64,000 nucleotides of DNA from Thermothelomyces thermophilus ATCC 42464 (GCF_000226095.1 NC_016472.1:7006001-7070000), one strand, 5' to 3'. Positions 33,480 to 47,428 are shown, counted from the stretch's first letter. Notes: a model not told the origin generated them from the sequence alone. Numbers and translations: made by a program.

Positions 33480-35671
33480 GACCCGTTTCCTAGGTTAGTA
33501 CTAACCTCTTTAGTTATTTGGCTAATAGTAGCTTCGTCGATCGTGCTCATTTCTATAAGCCATTGAGTGCTTGTAGCTTCCTACCATTAGGTCCGTTCTG
33601 CTTTTCGTCGTACGTGCTATAGCTTTATCCGAAGCTCCTAGATCCGCGATTTCTTTTCGTCTGTATGGTAGAGGCAGTCATTACTCCGGCACAAGTCCTA
33701 TATGTCTCGTCCTATTCTATAGTGCCTAGGCTAGGCTCGTTTTAGTACTACTGTGATGCCTTCTAGGTCACAGGCTTCGATCTTCTAGAGCAATTCGGCC
33801 GCTCTGTTTCCTATATCATAGACCTATTCCACAGGGTAGAGGCTTCCGTCCTCATTTCCTTATCAGGTCGGCTAGTGATTGTTTTCGAATTTGTCGCGAA
33901 AGTGGTATCGGCATTTGTATAACACACACTAGAACTAGGGCACTTGTATATATGCCTCGTGTCGCGGGTATAGTTACGTGGCGTTGCCTAGAAGGTATTA
34001 GAACTCTTTTCCAAATCCTTCCCACTGTATATAGGCTGTAGGTACTCTAATGCTAAGGTAGGAGTGTTTCTTCTAGTAGTCTTCCCACGTACACTTATCT
34101 TTTTTACAGTTCGTGTGTATAAACTAGTACTCGGGGTTCTATACGTCATAGCTAAGTTGCTAATCGTCAAAATACTTGGCGTAGCTATTAAGCCTATTAT
34201 ACGTTATAGGCTGTTCCCCTTTGATAGTTTCTACAATATATCAGAGTTCCCTTATCTCGTCCCTCATTCTATCGTTCTACTAGGTAAGTCGAATCAAGCG
34301 TTCATCCCGTTCGTGTAGTTCCGTGTTAAGCCGGAAAACTTCGTTACAGTACCATTCGATTCGTTCCTAAAGGAATAGAACATTAGGTCTAGGTCTTTCG
34401 ATTCCTTAGGTATCGGTCGTCTACGATCTATCCCGCCTCTAGGTAACTATAAAACCCTACTGCCTCAAGGCTAGGAGAATCGAAATTAGTGGTATATACT
34501 CTCCTGCTATATCCTATTTGGCAAGACCTATTTCTAGATCTATAGTAACCAGTTCGGAGTACGGTGCTTATTCGTCTTTACCGTTGCCGTCGTGTCCGAG
34601 ACTGTCTGTATCGCTGCCCCTGTCTTTGTAGCTTGTAGCCGCTACTTCGATAATATCCTTGGTGGTTTTGTTAATAGCCGTAATTTCCTTTCTAGGGACT
34701 AGTTTCTAGTCTTTCTTCGGGCTTTGATATTCTTGTCTATAGTGTCCTTTCTTTCCGTAGTTATAGTAGGTAACGTTAGACTTGTCTTTAGTTATTTTCT
34801 TCTTGTCCTGCTTCTATGCTGTGTCTATATCTATAGCTCTAGGATACGTCTTATGCGATATGCTAATGTATACTCGTTTTTTCTTATCATTAGCCTTGAC
34901 TATGGTTCTGTTCGTCTGACCTTGTTTCTGCTACTCTCGTATATAGAGTCGATTATCGATTCTAATAGCTTATGTAATATATTTGTCTAGAGTCTTAGGC
35001 CGGTCGTACTTATATAGTTTGTCTTTAACCTTTTCCTTTAAGCCATTATAGAACAGTTATATTAATGCCTTATCGTTAAGCTAAGACTTAAGTATGTCCT
35101 ATCTGAACTATATAGTATAGGAGGCTACTGACTTAGTCTGTCGGAGATTGGCAAGTCTTTCTTATATATAAATCTTCTTATCTTTGTTACTAAAAACCTT
35201 CCGAAGCTCTTCTTCAAACCGGTTGTAGGACTAAAAGACTACCTATATAAACGTGTCTTGGTCGTCTTTATCTTCCTTAGTAAGATAGTCGTTCTACGTA
35301 AGCTCGAACCATCTAAGTGCCTTGCCCTCTAGTCTTATAGCTACATAGAGGACTTTAGCTTTATCGTCTAGAAACTTATCATCATTAAGCTAGAAGTAGG
35401 ATCAGAGGTTCGTCAGGAATCCTACAAGATCCTCCTTAGTTCCTCTATATTTACCAGGTAGTTCGATCTTAATATAGCTTGCTTTAGCGCCCTCGAGTGC
35501 CTTGATTTTAGCATAGGCCTCGTTAACTAGCTTCTACAAGTGCTTTTCGCCGTTTTCGAGTTCTTTAATCCGAGCTTATATAACCTTGTCTCTCTAGTCT
35601 AACTCCTAAATCTGCCGCTAGAGTTAACCGAGCTAGGCGAGCAGCTGTTCGGCCGTAACGTTAGTAGCCAT
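33480..35671 (-). pseudogene. gag of element G (start codon retained)
   Basis: ATG is kept at 35671-35669, followed by ATNVTAEQL. The zinc knuckle lies near 34770-34727 with Cys replaced by Tyr. This copy helps fix the gag start in the others. Internal TAG codons inactivate it. Confidence 0.87.
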
Positions 35672-35724
35672 GTTAATGTCGAGGTCGAAATCACCTCCGT
35701 TCTGAGCTATGACAGAACAAAGGG

Positions 35725-35735
35725 AGTGATAGCAA
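35725..35735 (-). promoter_or_regulatory. Primer-binding site of element G (self-priming type)
   Basis: Plus-strand AGTGATAGCAA, two bases from the 5' LTR, is identical to the R 11-mer of G's 3' LTR (read in element sense). It differs from the E/B type at two positions, and R differs in the same way. Confidence 0.75.
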
Positions 35736-35737
35736 CG

Positions 35738-36192
35738 TGTGACGAACCTAGCTCAGACTTCTTCTAAAAGGGTTCAGACGGAGGTAAATTAAGCGGGACA
35801 AGCGTATAGGTCGTCTAAGGGATTTAATAAAGCCAAAAGGTTTATAATAATACTAGAGTTGTCTCTTACAATGGTTAGTGATACTTAGTATAAATACCGG
35901 TAATTATAGGTTAGGTTATTATTACTAGTAAACTCTTAGAGTCTACTATAACGAGTGACTAGCTAGCTATATATATATAATTATCTGTCCCTTCTTTAAT
36001 AGTTATCACTAGTACCATTTCTCCTTTCACTCCGTGATTCCGCGTTATCGACGGTAACATGTTATTATCACTAGTGAAGACCTTAGTCTTGGCAGTAATA
36101 ATCTTCTGATTGGTCTGTCAAGTGATTGGCTATCGGAATGTCCTGCGTCCTGGCTGCAGCCTGCCGGGCCGTCTATATGCTTATCCGTGACA
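35738..36192 (-). repeat. 5' LTR of element G (455 bp)
   Basis: TGTGACGAAC...CCGTGACA, followed by TAAAT. Same length as the 3' LTR and more heavily mutated in R than that copy. Confidence 0.94.
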
Positions 36193-38977
36193 TAAATCTA
36201 GAATTTCTTTAACGTCCTATTCTTCTTCCTTGTCTTCTACTTTAATATATATAGCAACCTTAACATTTCTTGGTACTAGTTCGAGAAGTAAAATATAAAA
36301 AACATCTATCTATAAGCGTATAGATAATAGTAACGATAGTTAGTAGTTAGATGTCGAAATTCATTCTTTAATAACGAAGGGTCTAACCTTTTTAAAGTCT
36401 AGCTTTATACTTGGTTGTTTAGTTCGTAAGTTTTATACGATTAGGTAGACTTTGTCTCCCCTCTCTAGGCAAGGTCCCTCGAGCCTATATTTGTCATAGT
36501 AGTTCTTCATTCTAGTCTTGATAAACTCGAGTTCCTTTTTGAGTTTCTTATATAGTACGTACATCTGTTCTGCTTTGACTACTACTCTTAGTACTATAAC
36601 CTCTAGTCCTTACCTAAGGTCTACTTCATATCTATAGTTTGTAAAGAACGGTATAACTTTGGTCGTTTCCGTTAGTATCGTATTATAAGCGAGTTATACT
36701 ATTAGCAATAGCATGACCTAGTCATTTTGCTAGTAGTTAACGTAAGAACGGAGATACTACTCGATAACTTGGTTTAGTCGCTCCGTTTGTCCGTCAGTCT
36801 ATAGGTAATATACCGTTAATAGCTTGCTATTAACGCCTAATCGTTACATTAACGCTTGCTAGAACTTTAATACGAACTTAGTATCTCTATTAGTGATCTA
36901 TTCTTACGGCCAAGCATATACTAATATAACTTGCCGATAGATTACGTCTACTAGCTATTTAGCTATCTAGGATTCTTTATAGGGAAAGAAGTATACCCAT
37001 TTAGTCAGGCGATCTACTATAGTAAGGATGCTATTATGGATTACTCCTATAGCTATATCCTTAGATTCTGGCAGCTTTGTAATGAAGTCTATCGTAACCG
37101 AGCTCTATAGTTTATCAGCTATTAGTAGTGGCTAAAGTAGCCTATACGGCTTATATCGTGCCGTTTTGCTTCGATTATAAATGTCGTAGTTCTATATAAC
37201 TTCCTTAACTTGTACCATCAACTATAGAAAGTTATAGTATTTCTTAACTTATACGATAGTCTTTATAACTCCTTTATATCCTCCGAGTTTCGACTTATAG
37301 AGTTCTCGAATCATCTATAGCTATTAATCTTTATTATAGATATATACTTTGCCTCGGTACTAGAGTTTCCCATCTCTTTCTTCCACTCCGTTAGGTACTA
37401 ATAGTCTAGGTACTACTTAATACTATATCTTATTAATCCTTTCTTCTCGAAAGATTACGTAATATTCTAGGAATAAGTTAAGTAGATCATCTTCTATAGG
37501 TATTTATATTTTATAATATAGTGTTCTATCTATTTGTTCCTTAAACAACGGTAGTATTATTTCCGTTTATCCTTCCGTATGATCCGTTCGTCGGCTTAAG
37601 ATGTCCGCTCGTATGTTCTCTTTGCCCTTCTTATAGCGAATCTCAAAGTTAAATTCTACAAGGAATTCTGCCTATCGTATTTATCATCCGTTAAGCTCCT
37701 TTGTCATCGTAAAGTATCGTAAATTCTTATAATCTATATATATTTGTACCGGTTCAATTATACTACTAAGGTATAGTCGCTATTCCTTAAAAGCTTCGAT
37801 AATCGTAAGTAGTTCCTTGTCATAGATCAGATAATTAAGACATAGTCCATCGAGCTTCTTTAAAAAGAAGGCTATAGGATATAGCTTTCCTTATCTGTCT
37901 CGTTATCCTAATTATCCTCTAATAGCGTAATCTAAAGCGTCCGTTTCTATCTCAAATAGTTTCTTAGAATCTAGTAATACTAGTACTAGATCTTCGGTAA
38001 TAGCGTCGCGGATTTACGTAAATGCTTGCTTATATTACTCTTCCCATTGGAATTTAGCATTCTTCTTAGTAAGTTCGTACAAAGGTCGTACGATCGCTCT
38101 AAAGTTCCTAATGAACATTTGGTAGAAGTTTGTAAATCTAATAAAACTTCGTACTTCCGTAACTAACGTCAGCCGGGGCCAATTCTTAATAGCTTTAACC
38201 TTTAAAGGTTCTATCTAGATTTGTCCTAGGGATATTTTATATCCTAAAAGACTATCTTCCTAATATAGAATTCGCTTTTTTCCTTGTTAACTAATAGCTT
38301 ATACACGTATAGCGTGTCTAGTATTACTTTTATATACTTCTAGTGTTTATCTATTATCTTAGAGAAGATAAGTATATTATCAAGATAACATACCGTAAAT
38401 TTGTCGAGAAAGGGTTAGATAGCTTGATTAATTAGGGCTTAGAACGTTGCCAGCACGTTTATAAGTCCGAATAGTATAACGAGGTACTTATAATAGCTAT
38501 AGGGTATCCTAAAGGCCGTTTTCTACTCGTTGCCTTCTTTGATCTATATATAGTTATAGGCCGATAGCAAGTCAAGATATATAAAATATTAGGCTCTTAC
38601 TAACTAATCTCGGAGCCGTGAGATTAGTAGTAACAGGTATCGGTTTTTCATAGTCTATTCGTTAAATTGCTAATAGTTAACATATAACTATAGCTTTCCG
38701 TCTTTCTTAGGCACAAACAGGATTAGGTAGCCTACTAGCAATGTCAACAGGCAGATATATCCTCTTCGAAGGTTCTCCTCCAAATATCGCTTAAGTTCTT
38801 TATTCTATATCTAACTTATATAGTAAATCTTAAAGAACTTTAGTTATACTCCTTCCTTAAGCTTAATCTTATAATCCTATAGGCCGTATTCTAATAGTCC
38901 TTCTAGATATTTCGGTTCAAATGCTAGGTATCCTTCGTATTCCTTTGGTACTTCCCTAGTCTTGTCTCGTCTCTCGG
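36193..38977 (-). pseudogene. pol of element F, integrase to RT part
   Basis: Integrase C terminus, core and zinc domain, RNase H, and RT with (V)CYLDN at 38387-38376. The Cys before YLDN is kept, which suggests that the Tyr seen in other copies at that position is a RIP product. Cut by H at 38978; CTCGG at 38973-38977 is H's left target duplication. Confidence 0.86.
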
Positions 38978-39430
38978 TGTGACGAACCTAACTTAGACTT
39001 CTTCTGAAAGGGTTTAGACGAAGGTAGGTTAAGCGGGACAAGCGTACAGGTCGTCTAAGGGATTCGGTGAAGCCAAAGGGTTTATAATAACACTAGAGTT
39101 ATCTCTTATAGTAGTTAACGATGCTTGGTATAAGTACTATAATTGTAAGTTACTATTACTAGTAAACTCCTAGAGTCCACCATAACGAGTAACTATCTAT
39201 ATATATATATACTTTTGCCGATCGCTCGTAGTCCCCTTCTATCCTACCCTTAGATCGCCTTTAATAGCTAGCTATCCTCTGCTATCTTTCCCTTTTTGGT
39301 AATCGTTCGCCCGTAGTAGCCTGCGCTCCCTAGCGATCCCGTGTTAGCCTTGCTTCGTGCCCTTCTTGATTAGTAGCTCATTTAGCCTCCTATGCCCTAC
39401 TAGGTTGCGGTATATAGTTAGCTTGTGACA
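38978..39430 (-). repeat. 3' LTR of element H (453 bp)
   Basis: TGTGACGAAC...TTGTGACA. U3 class shared with A, I and J (block GCTAGCTATCCTCTGC and others). Confidence 0.94.
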
Positions 39431-39546
39431 CGATGCCCCCTCTTTAGGGCTTTTAATCTAAAAGCTTCTTATGACTTATTTTAAATACTACTAATACCCC
39501 CTTTTTCTAGTAGATAATATTCTTCTTCCGTTAACTTCCTTTCGTT

Positions 39547-40224
39547 ATAGCTAATTATATTCCTAGGAATCGTCGCGATCTTAAATACAAATGACACGTT
39601 ATTACAATTAAGATTAAGTAAGAGGGTTATAAGGTTACTATACCTTATAAGTATTATTAGAATATAAAGCCGCGAAAGTATTATATAATGATAGAAGGTT
39701 TAAATAAGTGTCAAAACTATATTTATATAGGTAAGAAGTATAGTAGTCCGAATATTATAGATGCCTATAGGTTCCTTATTATTTTTCTTTATAGTCTTAG
39801 GTTACTAACTATCTTAGTCCTTTCGAATTTGTTAGAGCAAGAGAAGGTTTCGAGAGAGATTGCTAAGACTAAGGTACTACTTGCTTAGACGCTAAGCCGT
39901 TTAAGTCAATTACGTCGTTTATAGCAATCTCTACACGATCGTAGTACTAAAGTTTTTCGTCGTGGCGTAGCTCGTCTAGAGAAGGAGGAAGAACTAGATA
40001 CTCCTCTACCGATGTCGGAGACATAGACCCTTATAGGTTAGGCTTAGGTGTTAGGTGCTTTTAACGTGCTTAATTAGGAGTTAATCGGGTTAGATCCTAG
40101 TCCTAATTCTAGTAGGTTTCCCTTTTTTTCTATTAGGGAATAGGCTTTAGAGCTAGTTCTTATAGCTAGTTAGGATTCTATTAATAGAATTACTCTAGTT
40201 TTTTAAGGTAATTTAGGTTCTTAA
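39547..40224 (+). pseudogene. Antisense Zn2Cys6-like gene of element H (two exons)
   Basis: The start is ATA at 39547 (former ATG, then Ala-Asn). Exon 1 is 220 nt with the cluster (YKYY..., EGLNKCQNY, GKKY; one Cys kept, the rest Tyr). The intron is 39767-39817 (51 nt) with a perfect TACTAAC branch sequence and TTAG acceptor; its donor is ATAGGT (former GTAGGT). Exon 2 has a leucine/arginine-rich helix (SRLSQLRRL) and an acidic run (EKEEELD), ending at TAA 40222-40224. About 208 residues. Confidence 0.8.
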
Positions 40225-43200
40225 CGAGTTCCTATAAGTTATTTTCTAGTCTAAAATCAAGCTATTTAACTAGGTATTATAGTTCTCTATTAATAATATA
40301 TGAATTTAGAATTTCTTTAATGTTCTATTCTTCTTCTTTATCCTTTACTTCGATATATATAGTAACCTTAGCGTTCTTTGGTGCTAGTTTAAGAAGTGAA
40401 ATATGAAAAATATCTGTCTGTAGTCATATAGATAATAGTAATGATAGTTGGTAGTTAGATATCGAGATTTGTTCTTTAATAATAAAGGGTCTGACCTTCT
40501 TAAAGTCTAGCTTTGTATTTAGTCATTTAGTTTATAGGTTTCGTATAATCAGGTAGACTTTGTCTCCCCTCTCTAGGCAAGGTCCCTTAAGCCTATATTT
40601 ATTATAGTAGTTCTTTATTCTAGTCCTAACAAACTCGAGTTCCTTTTTGAGCTTCTTGTATAGTATGTATATTTGTTCCACTTTGACTGCTGCTCTTAGC
40701 ACCGTGACCTCTAGTCCTTGTTTAAGGTCTGCTTTATATCTATAGTTCGTAAAGAATAGTATGACTTCAGTCGTTTCTATCAGCGTTATATTATAGGCAA
40801 GTTATACTATTAGTAATAGCATAACCTAGTTATCTTGCTAGTAGTTAATGTAAGAACGGAGGTACTGCTTAATAACTTGGTTTAGTTACTCTATTTGTCT
40901 ATTAGTCTATGGATAATATGCTATTAATAGCTTATTACTAACGCCTAATCGTTGTATTAACGCTTGCTAGAACTTCGATACAAACTTAGTGTCTCTATTA
41001 GTAATCTATTCTTATAGCTAGGCATACACTAATATAACTTGCCGATAGATCACGTTTACTAACTATTTAGCTATTTAGGACTCCTTATATAGGAAGAAAT
41101 ATACCTATTTAGTTAGGCGATCTACTATAGTAAGAATACTATTGTAGGTCACTCCTATAGCTATATCCTTAGATTCTAGTAGCTTCGTAATAAAGTCCAT
41201 CGTAACTAAACTCTATAGTTTATCAGCCATTAACAGTAGCTAAAGTAGCCTATATAGCTTATACTATACCGTTTTGCTTTGACTATAGATATCGTAGTTC
41301 TATATGACTTCTTTAACTTATACCGTTAACTATAGAAAGTCGTAATGTTTCTTGACTTATACGATAGTCTTTATAACTCCTTTATATCCTCCGAGTTTTG
41401 ATTCGTAAAGTTCTCGAATCATTTATAGCTATTAATCCCTGTCGTAGATATATACTTTGCCTCGGTACTAGAGTTTCCTATCTTTTCTTCTACTCCATTA
41501 GGTACTACTAGTCTAGGTGCTGCTTGGTACTATGTCTCGTTAATCCTTTCTTCCCGAAAGATTGCGTAACATTCTAGGAACGAGTCGAGTAGATCATCTT
41601 CTATAGATATCTATATTTCGTAATATAATGTTCTGTCTATTCGTTCTTTGAATAATGGTAACGTTGTTTCTGTTCGTCCTTCCGTATGATCTGTTTGTCG
41701 GCTTAAGGCATCTGCTTGTACGTTCTCTTTGCCCTTCTTATAGCAGATCTTGAAATTGAATTTTATAAGGAATTCTGCCTATCGTATTTATCGTCTGTTA
41801 AGCTCTTTCGTCGTTATAAAGTATTATAAATTCTTGTAATCTATATATACTTATACTAGTTCGATTATATTACTAAGGTATAGTCGCTATTCTATAAAAG
41901 CTTCGATAATTGTAAGTAATTCCTTATTATAGATTAGATAATTAAGATATAGTCTATTAAGCTTTTTTAAAAAGAAGGCTATAGGATATAGCTTCCCTTA
42001 TTTATTTTGTTATCCTAACTATCTTCTGATAGCATAGTCTAAAGCGTCCGTTTCTACCTTAAATGGCTTCTTAGGGTCTAGTAGCACTAGTACTAGATCT
42101 TTAGTAATGGCATTATAAATCTATATAAATGCTTACTCGTGTTACTTTTCCCATTGGAATTTAGCATTCTTCTTAGTAAGTTCGTATAAGGGTCGTACGA
42201 TCGCTCTAAAGTTCCTAATGAATATCTAGTAGAAGTTCGTAAATCCGATAAAACTTTATACTTCTATAACTAACGTCGGTCATAGCTAATTCTTGATAGC
42301 TTTAACCTTTAAAGGTTCTATCTAAATTTGTCCTAGGGATATCTCGTATCCTAAAAACACCATTTTCCTAATATGGAATTTACTCTTTTCCTTATTAACT
42401 AATAGCTTATATATATATAATACGTCTAGCACTACTTTTACGTACTTCTAGTATTTATCTATCATCTTAGGGAAGATAAGTATATTGTTAAGATAATATA
42501 CCGTAAATTTATCGAGAAAGAGTCAGATAGCTTAATGAATTAGGGCTTAGAATGTTACTAGCGCGTTTATAAGTCTAAATAGCATGACGAGGTACTTGTA
42601 GTAGCTATAAGGTATTCTAAAGGCCGTTTTCTACTCGTCGCCTTCTTTAATCTATATATAGTTATAGGCCGATAGTAAGTCAAGACGTATAAAATATTAG
42701 GCTCCTACTAACTAATCTCGGAGCCGTGAGATTAGCGGTAACAGGTATCGGTTTTTCACGGTCTATTTATTAAGTTACTAATAGTCGATATATAACTATA
42801 GCTTTCCGTCTTTCTTAGGCATAAATAGGATTAGGTAGCCTACTAGTAATATAAATAGGCGAATATATTCTCTTTAAAGGTTTTCCTCTAAATATCGCTT
42901 AAGTTCTTCGTTCTAAGTCTAGCTTATATAGTAGATCTTAAAGAACTTTAGTTATACTCCTTCCTTGAGCTTGATCTCGTAATCTTATAGGCCGTATTCT
43001 AGTAATCCTTCTAGATGCTTCGGTTCGAATGCTAGGTGCCCTTCGTATTCCTTTGGTACTTTCCTAGTCTTGTCTTGTCTCTTGGTTCTCTAATAGTATA
43101 TGAACTTGGTTCTATCTATAGCGATATTGGCGATTTCTTCTATCTTAACCTACTACTCTAATTATAGTGCTCTGTATTTGTTAACGGAGAGAACAGCTAT

Positions 43201-43860
43201 CGGCGGTTTAGCTTGTTCCTCCTATCGTAACATCGGTATCATTATGCCGCTTCTTCTAGAGTCTATAGTAGTTTGCCTACTATTGTCTGTCTCTTATGGT
43301 AGATCTAAAAGATATGCCTTCCCCTAAGCATCGTCTACTTGTAATCCTTATATACTCCCTATCTTACTAGTTAAATATAACTTCGTTCGGGGTTATAGAT
43401 AGCTACTATTCTCCTAGCTAATGTCTAGGTCGTAATCTTTATACTATAGTAACCCTAATATTATATCTTTATCGTTACCTATATCTATAATACTAAATAT
43501 AACTACTATAGTCTTCCCTACTATAGTGATATTAATTGGTTCGGTCTTCTTATATACCCATTATATTGGAAATGGCCCTTTGACTATACCATACTTCCGC
43601 TTCATTCTCTAGGGTATCTATAGCTAATTTACAAGTATCGGCGAAATCAGGTTTATCTCTGCTCTACTATCTACTAGTACAAGCATTTCGTGCTATTTCT
43701 ATTATGCTATTATCTATAATTGCTTATCTTACTGCCGTTATCTAAAGATTATAGCGATTTCCTATATTTCTACCAGGAGGTCTTAATATAGTAGTCTCTT
43801 ATGCTAATTCCTCTTATACTACGCGACTACTCTCCGCTATATAGGCGTTAATGATTTTCG
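40225..43860 (-). pseudogene. pol of element H
   Basis: Protease DSRAE (Asp 43671-43669), RT YLNN at 42495-42484, integrase about 41540-40340, chromodomain about 40320-40235. The protease and RT share one frame, -1 to gag. Heavily stopped. Confidence 0.86.
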
Positions 43861-43879
43861 AGCCCCTTAAAGGGCTTTG

Positions 43880-46070
43880 ACCCGTTTCCTAGGTCAGTGC
43901 TAACCTCTTTGGTTGTCTAGCTAATAACAGCTTCATCGATCGTACCTATTTCTACGAGCCATTGAATGCTTATAGCTTCCTACCATTAGGTCTGTTCTGC
44001 TTTCCGTCGTATATACTATAGCTTTATCTAAAGTTCCTAAATTCGCGATTTCTTTTCATCTATATAGTAGAGGCAATCGTTACTCTAGTACAAGTCCTAT
44101 ATATCTCGTCCTATTCTATAGTGCCTAGGCTAGGCTCGTTTTGGAACTACCGTAATGCCTTCTAGATTATAGGCTTTGATTTTCTAGAGCAATTCGGCCG
44201 CTCTGTTTCCTACATTATAGACCTATTCTATAGGGTAGAGGCTTCTGTCCTTATTTTCTTATTAGGTCGGCTAGTAATTATTTTCGAATTTATCGCGAAA
44301 GTGGTATCGGCATTTATATAATATATACTAGAACTAGGGCACTTATATATATACCTTATATTGTAGGTATAGTCATATAGCGTTGCCTAGAAGGTATTAG
44401 AATTCTTTTCCAAATCCTTCCTACTATACATAGACTATAGGTACTCTAATGCTAAGGTAAGAGTGTTTCTTCTAGTAGTTTTCCTACATACGTTCGTCTT
44501 TTCCACAGTTTATATATATAAACTAGTACTCTAGGTTCTATACATCATAGCTAAGTTACTAATCGTCAAAATACTTAGTATAGCTATTAGGCCCATTGTA
44601 TATCATAGGCTATTCCCCTTTAATAGTTTCTACGATACGTCGGAGTTCCCTTATCTCGTCCCTTATCTTATTACTTTACTAGGCAAGTCAAATCAAGCGT
44701 CTATCCCATTTACACAGTTCCATATTAAGCCGGAAAACTTCGTTACGGTACTATTCGATTCGTTCTTAGAGGAATAGAACATTAGGTCCGGGTCTTTCGA
44801 TTCCTTAGGTATCGGTCGTCTATAATCTATCCCGCCTCTAGGTAACTATAAAACCCTATTACTTTAAGGCTAGGAGAATCGAAATTGGTAGTATATATTC
44901 TCTTACTATATCCTATTTGGCAAGACCTGTCTCTAGGTCTATAATAACTAGTTCGGAGTATAGTACTTATTTGTCTTTACCGTCGCTATCGCGTCTAAGA
45001 CTATCCGTATCGCTGTCCCTATTTTCGTAGCTTGTAGCCGCTACCTCGATGATATCCTTAGCAGTTTTGTTAATAGCTATAATTTCCTTTCTAGGGACTA
45101 GTTTCTAGTCTTTCTTTAGGCTTCGATATTCTTATTTATAGTGTCCTTTCTTTTTATAGTTATAGTAGGTAACGTTAGACTTGTCTTTAATTGTCTTCTT
45201 CTTATCTTACTTCTGTACTATATCTATATCTATAGCTCTAGGATATGTCCTATACGAGGTATTAACATATACTCGTTTTTTCTTATTATTAATCTTAACT
45301 ATAGTTTTATTTATCTAACCTTATTTCCATTACTCTTGTATATAGAGTTAATTATCGATCCTAATAGCTTATATAATATATTTATCTAGGGTCTTAGGCT
45401 AGTTATACTTATATAGTTCGTCTTTAACCTTTTCCTTTAGGCTATTATAGAATAGTTATATTAACGCTTCGTCGTTAAGCTAAGACTTAAGTATGTCCTG
45501 TCTAAACTATATAGCATAAGAGGCTACTAACTTAGTCTATCGGAGACTAGCAAGTCTTTCTTATATATAAATCTTCTTATCTTTATCGCTAAAAACCTTC
45601 TAAAGCTCTTCTTTAAAACAGTTATAAGATCAAAAGACTACCTACGTAAACACATCTTAGTTATCTTCGTCTTCCTTAGTAAGATAGTCATTCTATATAG
45701 GCTCGAACTATCTAAGTGCCTTGCCCTCTAGTCTTGTAGCTATATAGAGGACTTTAGCTTTGTCGTCTAGAAACTTGTCTTCATTAAGCCGAAAGTAAGA
45801 TCAGAGGTTTATTAGGAATCCTACAAGATCCTCCTTAGTTCCTCCGTATTTACTAGGTAGTTTAATCTTAATACGGCTTGCTTTAGTGCCTTCGAGTGCC
45901 TTGATTTTAGTATAGGCCTCGTTAACTAGCTTCCATAAGTGCTTTTTACCGTTCTTAAGTTCCTTAATCTAAGCTTAAGTAGCCTTATCTCTCTAGTCTA
46001 ACTCCTAGATCTACTAATAGAGTTAACTAAGCTAGGTAAGCAGCTATTCGGCTATAACGTTAGTAGTCAT
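43880..46070 (-). pseudogene. gag of element H (start codon retained)
   Basis: ATG at 46070-46068. Zinc knuckle near 45170-45127, with its Cys mostly replaced by Tyr. The junction hairpin (43860-43877) is itself mutated. Many TAG/TAA codons. Confidence 0.85.
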
Positions 46071-46123
46071 ATTAATATCGCGGTCGAAATTATCTTTGTC
46101 CTAAACTATAATAGAACAAAGGG

Positions 46124-46134
46124 AGTGATAGCAA
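46124..46134 (-). promoter_or_regulatory. Primer-binding site of element H (self-priming type)
   Basis: AGTGATAGCAA on the plus strand; R in H's 5' LTR reads AGTGATAGTAA in element sense, one C-to-T away. Two bases separate it from the LTR. Confidence 0.72.
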
Positions 46135-46136
46135 CG

Positions 46137-46589
46137 TGTAACGAACCTAACCTAGACTTCTTCTAAAAGGGTTTAGACGAAGGTAGGTTAAGTAAGACAA
46201 GCGTATAGGTTGTCTAAGGGATTTAATAAAGCCAAAGGGTTTATAGTAATACTAGAGTTATCTCTTATAGTAGTTAACAATGCTTAGTATAAGTACTGTA
46301 ATTATAAGTTACTATCACTAGTAAACTCCTAGAGTCTACTATAATAAGTGGCTATCTATATATATATATACTTTTGCTAATCGCTTGTAGTCCCCTTTTA
46401 TCCTGCCTTTAGATTGCCTTTAGTAGCTAGCTATCCTTTGCTATCTTTCCCTTTTTGGCAATCGTTTGCCTATAGTAGCCTACGCTCCCTAGCAATCCCG
46501 TGTTAGCCTTGCTTCGTGCCCTTCTTGATTAGTGGCTCATTTAGCCTCCTATACCCTACTAGGTCGCGGTATATGGTTGGCTCGTAACA
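46137..46589 (-). repeat. 5' LTR of element H (453 bp)
   Basis: TGTAACGAAC...CTCGTAACA, followed by CTTGG. Equal in length to the 3' LTR. Confidence 0.94.
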
Positions 46590-46971
46590 CTTGGTTTTCT
46601 AATAATATATAAACTTGGTTCTGTCTATAGTGATACTAGCGATTTCTCCTATCTTAACCTATTACTCCAATTATAGTGCTCTGTATTCGTTAACGGAGAG
46701 AACAGCTATTAGCAGTTTAGCTCGTTCCTTCCATCACGATATCGATATCGTTATACCGCCTCTTCTAGAGTCTGTAGTAATCTACCTACTACTATCCGTC
46801 TCTTACAATAGATCTATAGGACATACCTTTCCTTAAGCATTATCTACTCGCGATCCTTATACGTTCCCTATCTTACTAGTCAAATATAACTCCATTTAGG
46901 GTTATAAGTAGCCACTATTCTTCTAGCTAATATCTAGGTTATAATCTTCATACTATAGTAATCCTAATATT
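46590..46971 (-). pseudogene. pol of element F, segment between protease and RT
   Basis: This continues F's pol upstream (element sense) of the H site. It is interrupted at 46972 by element I after ATATT, the probable left target duplication. The protease and gag of F are off-window. Confidence 0.8.
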
Positions 46972-47428
46972 TGTGACGAACCTAACTTAGACTTCTTCTA
47001 AAAGGGTTTAGACAGAGGTAAATTAAGCGGGACAAGCGTATAGGTCGTCTAAAGGATTCGGTAAAGCCAAAGGGTTCATAACAACACTAAAGTTATCTCC
47101 TATAGTAATTAGTAATACTTAATATAAGTACTATAATTATAGGTTAGGTTACTATCACTAGTAAACTCCCAGAGTCTACTATAACAAGTAATTATTTATA
47201 TATATATATACTTCTATCGGTCGCTTATAGTCCCCTTCTAACCTGCCCTAGGATCGCCTTTAGTAGCTAGCTATCCTCTGCTATCTTTCCCTTTTGGCAA
47301 TTATTCGCCCGTGGTAGCCTGTGCTCCCTAGCGATCCTATGTCAGCCTCGCTCCGTGCCCTTCTTAATTAGTAGCTCGTTTAGCCTGCTACGCCCCACCG
47401 GGTTGTGGTATATAGTTAGCTCATGACA
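46972..47428 (-). repeat. 3' LTR of element I (457 bp)
   Basis: TGTGACGAAC...TCATGACA, same U3 class as H and J. No 5' partner in the window. Confidence 0.91.

Larger units (their letters stand above)
28658..36192 (-). mobile_element. Element G: complete minus-strand chromovirus (7535 bp)
   Basis: Two LTRs of 455 bp and a perfect target duplication TAAAT (28653-28657, 36193-36197). It inserted in F's chromodomain region. It has an internal 71-bp deletion in integrase near 30752. The gag ATG and the protease DSG survive, but RT is YLDN. Confidence 0.96.
38978..46589 (-). mobile_element. Element H: complete minus-strand chromovirus (7612 bp)
   Basis: Two LTRs of 453 bp; target duplication CTCGG (38973-38977) / CTTGG (46590-46594), one RIP change. 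It inserted in F's pol. Among the most decayed copies: the RT motif is YLNN with both catalytic Asp lost. The gag ATG is kept. Confidence 0.96.

Noticed and set aside
34064-34318. Open frame with a hydrophobic start, also at 59914-60168
   Set aside because: Antisense to gag between the two cysteine clusters; a shadow.
34724-34990. Hydrophobic frames resembling membrane proteins (also 1103-1360, 18143-18400, 45141-45389)
   Set aside because: They are the reverse complement of the charged gag segment around the zinc knuckle. The hydrophobicity is an artefact of reading Lys/Glu/Asp codons backwards.
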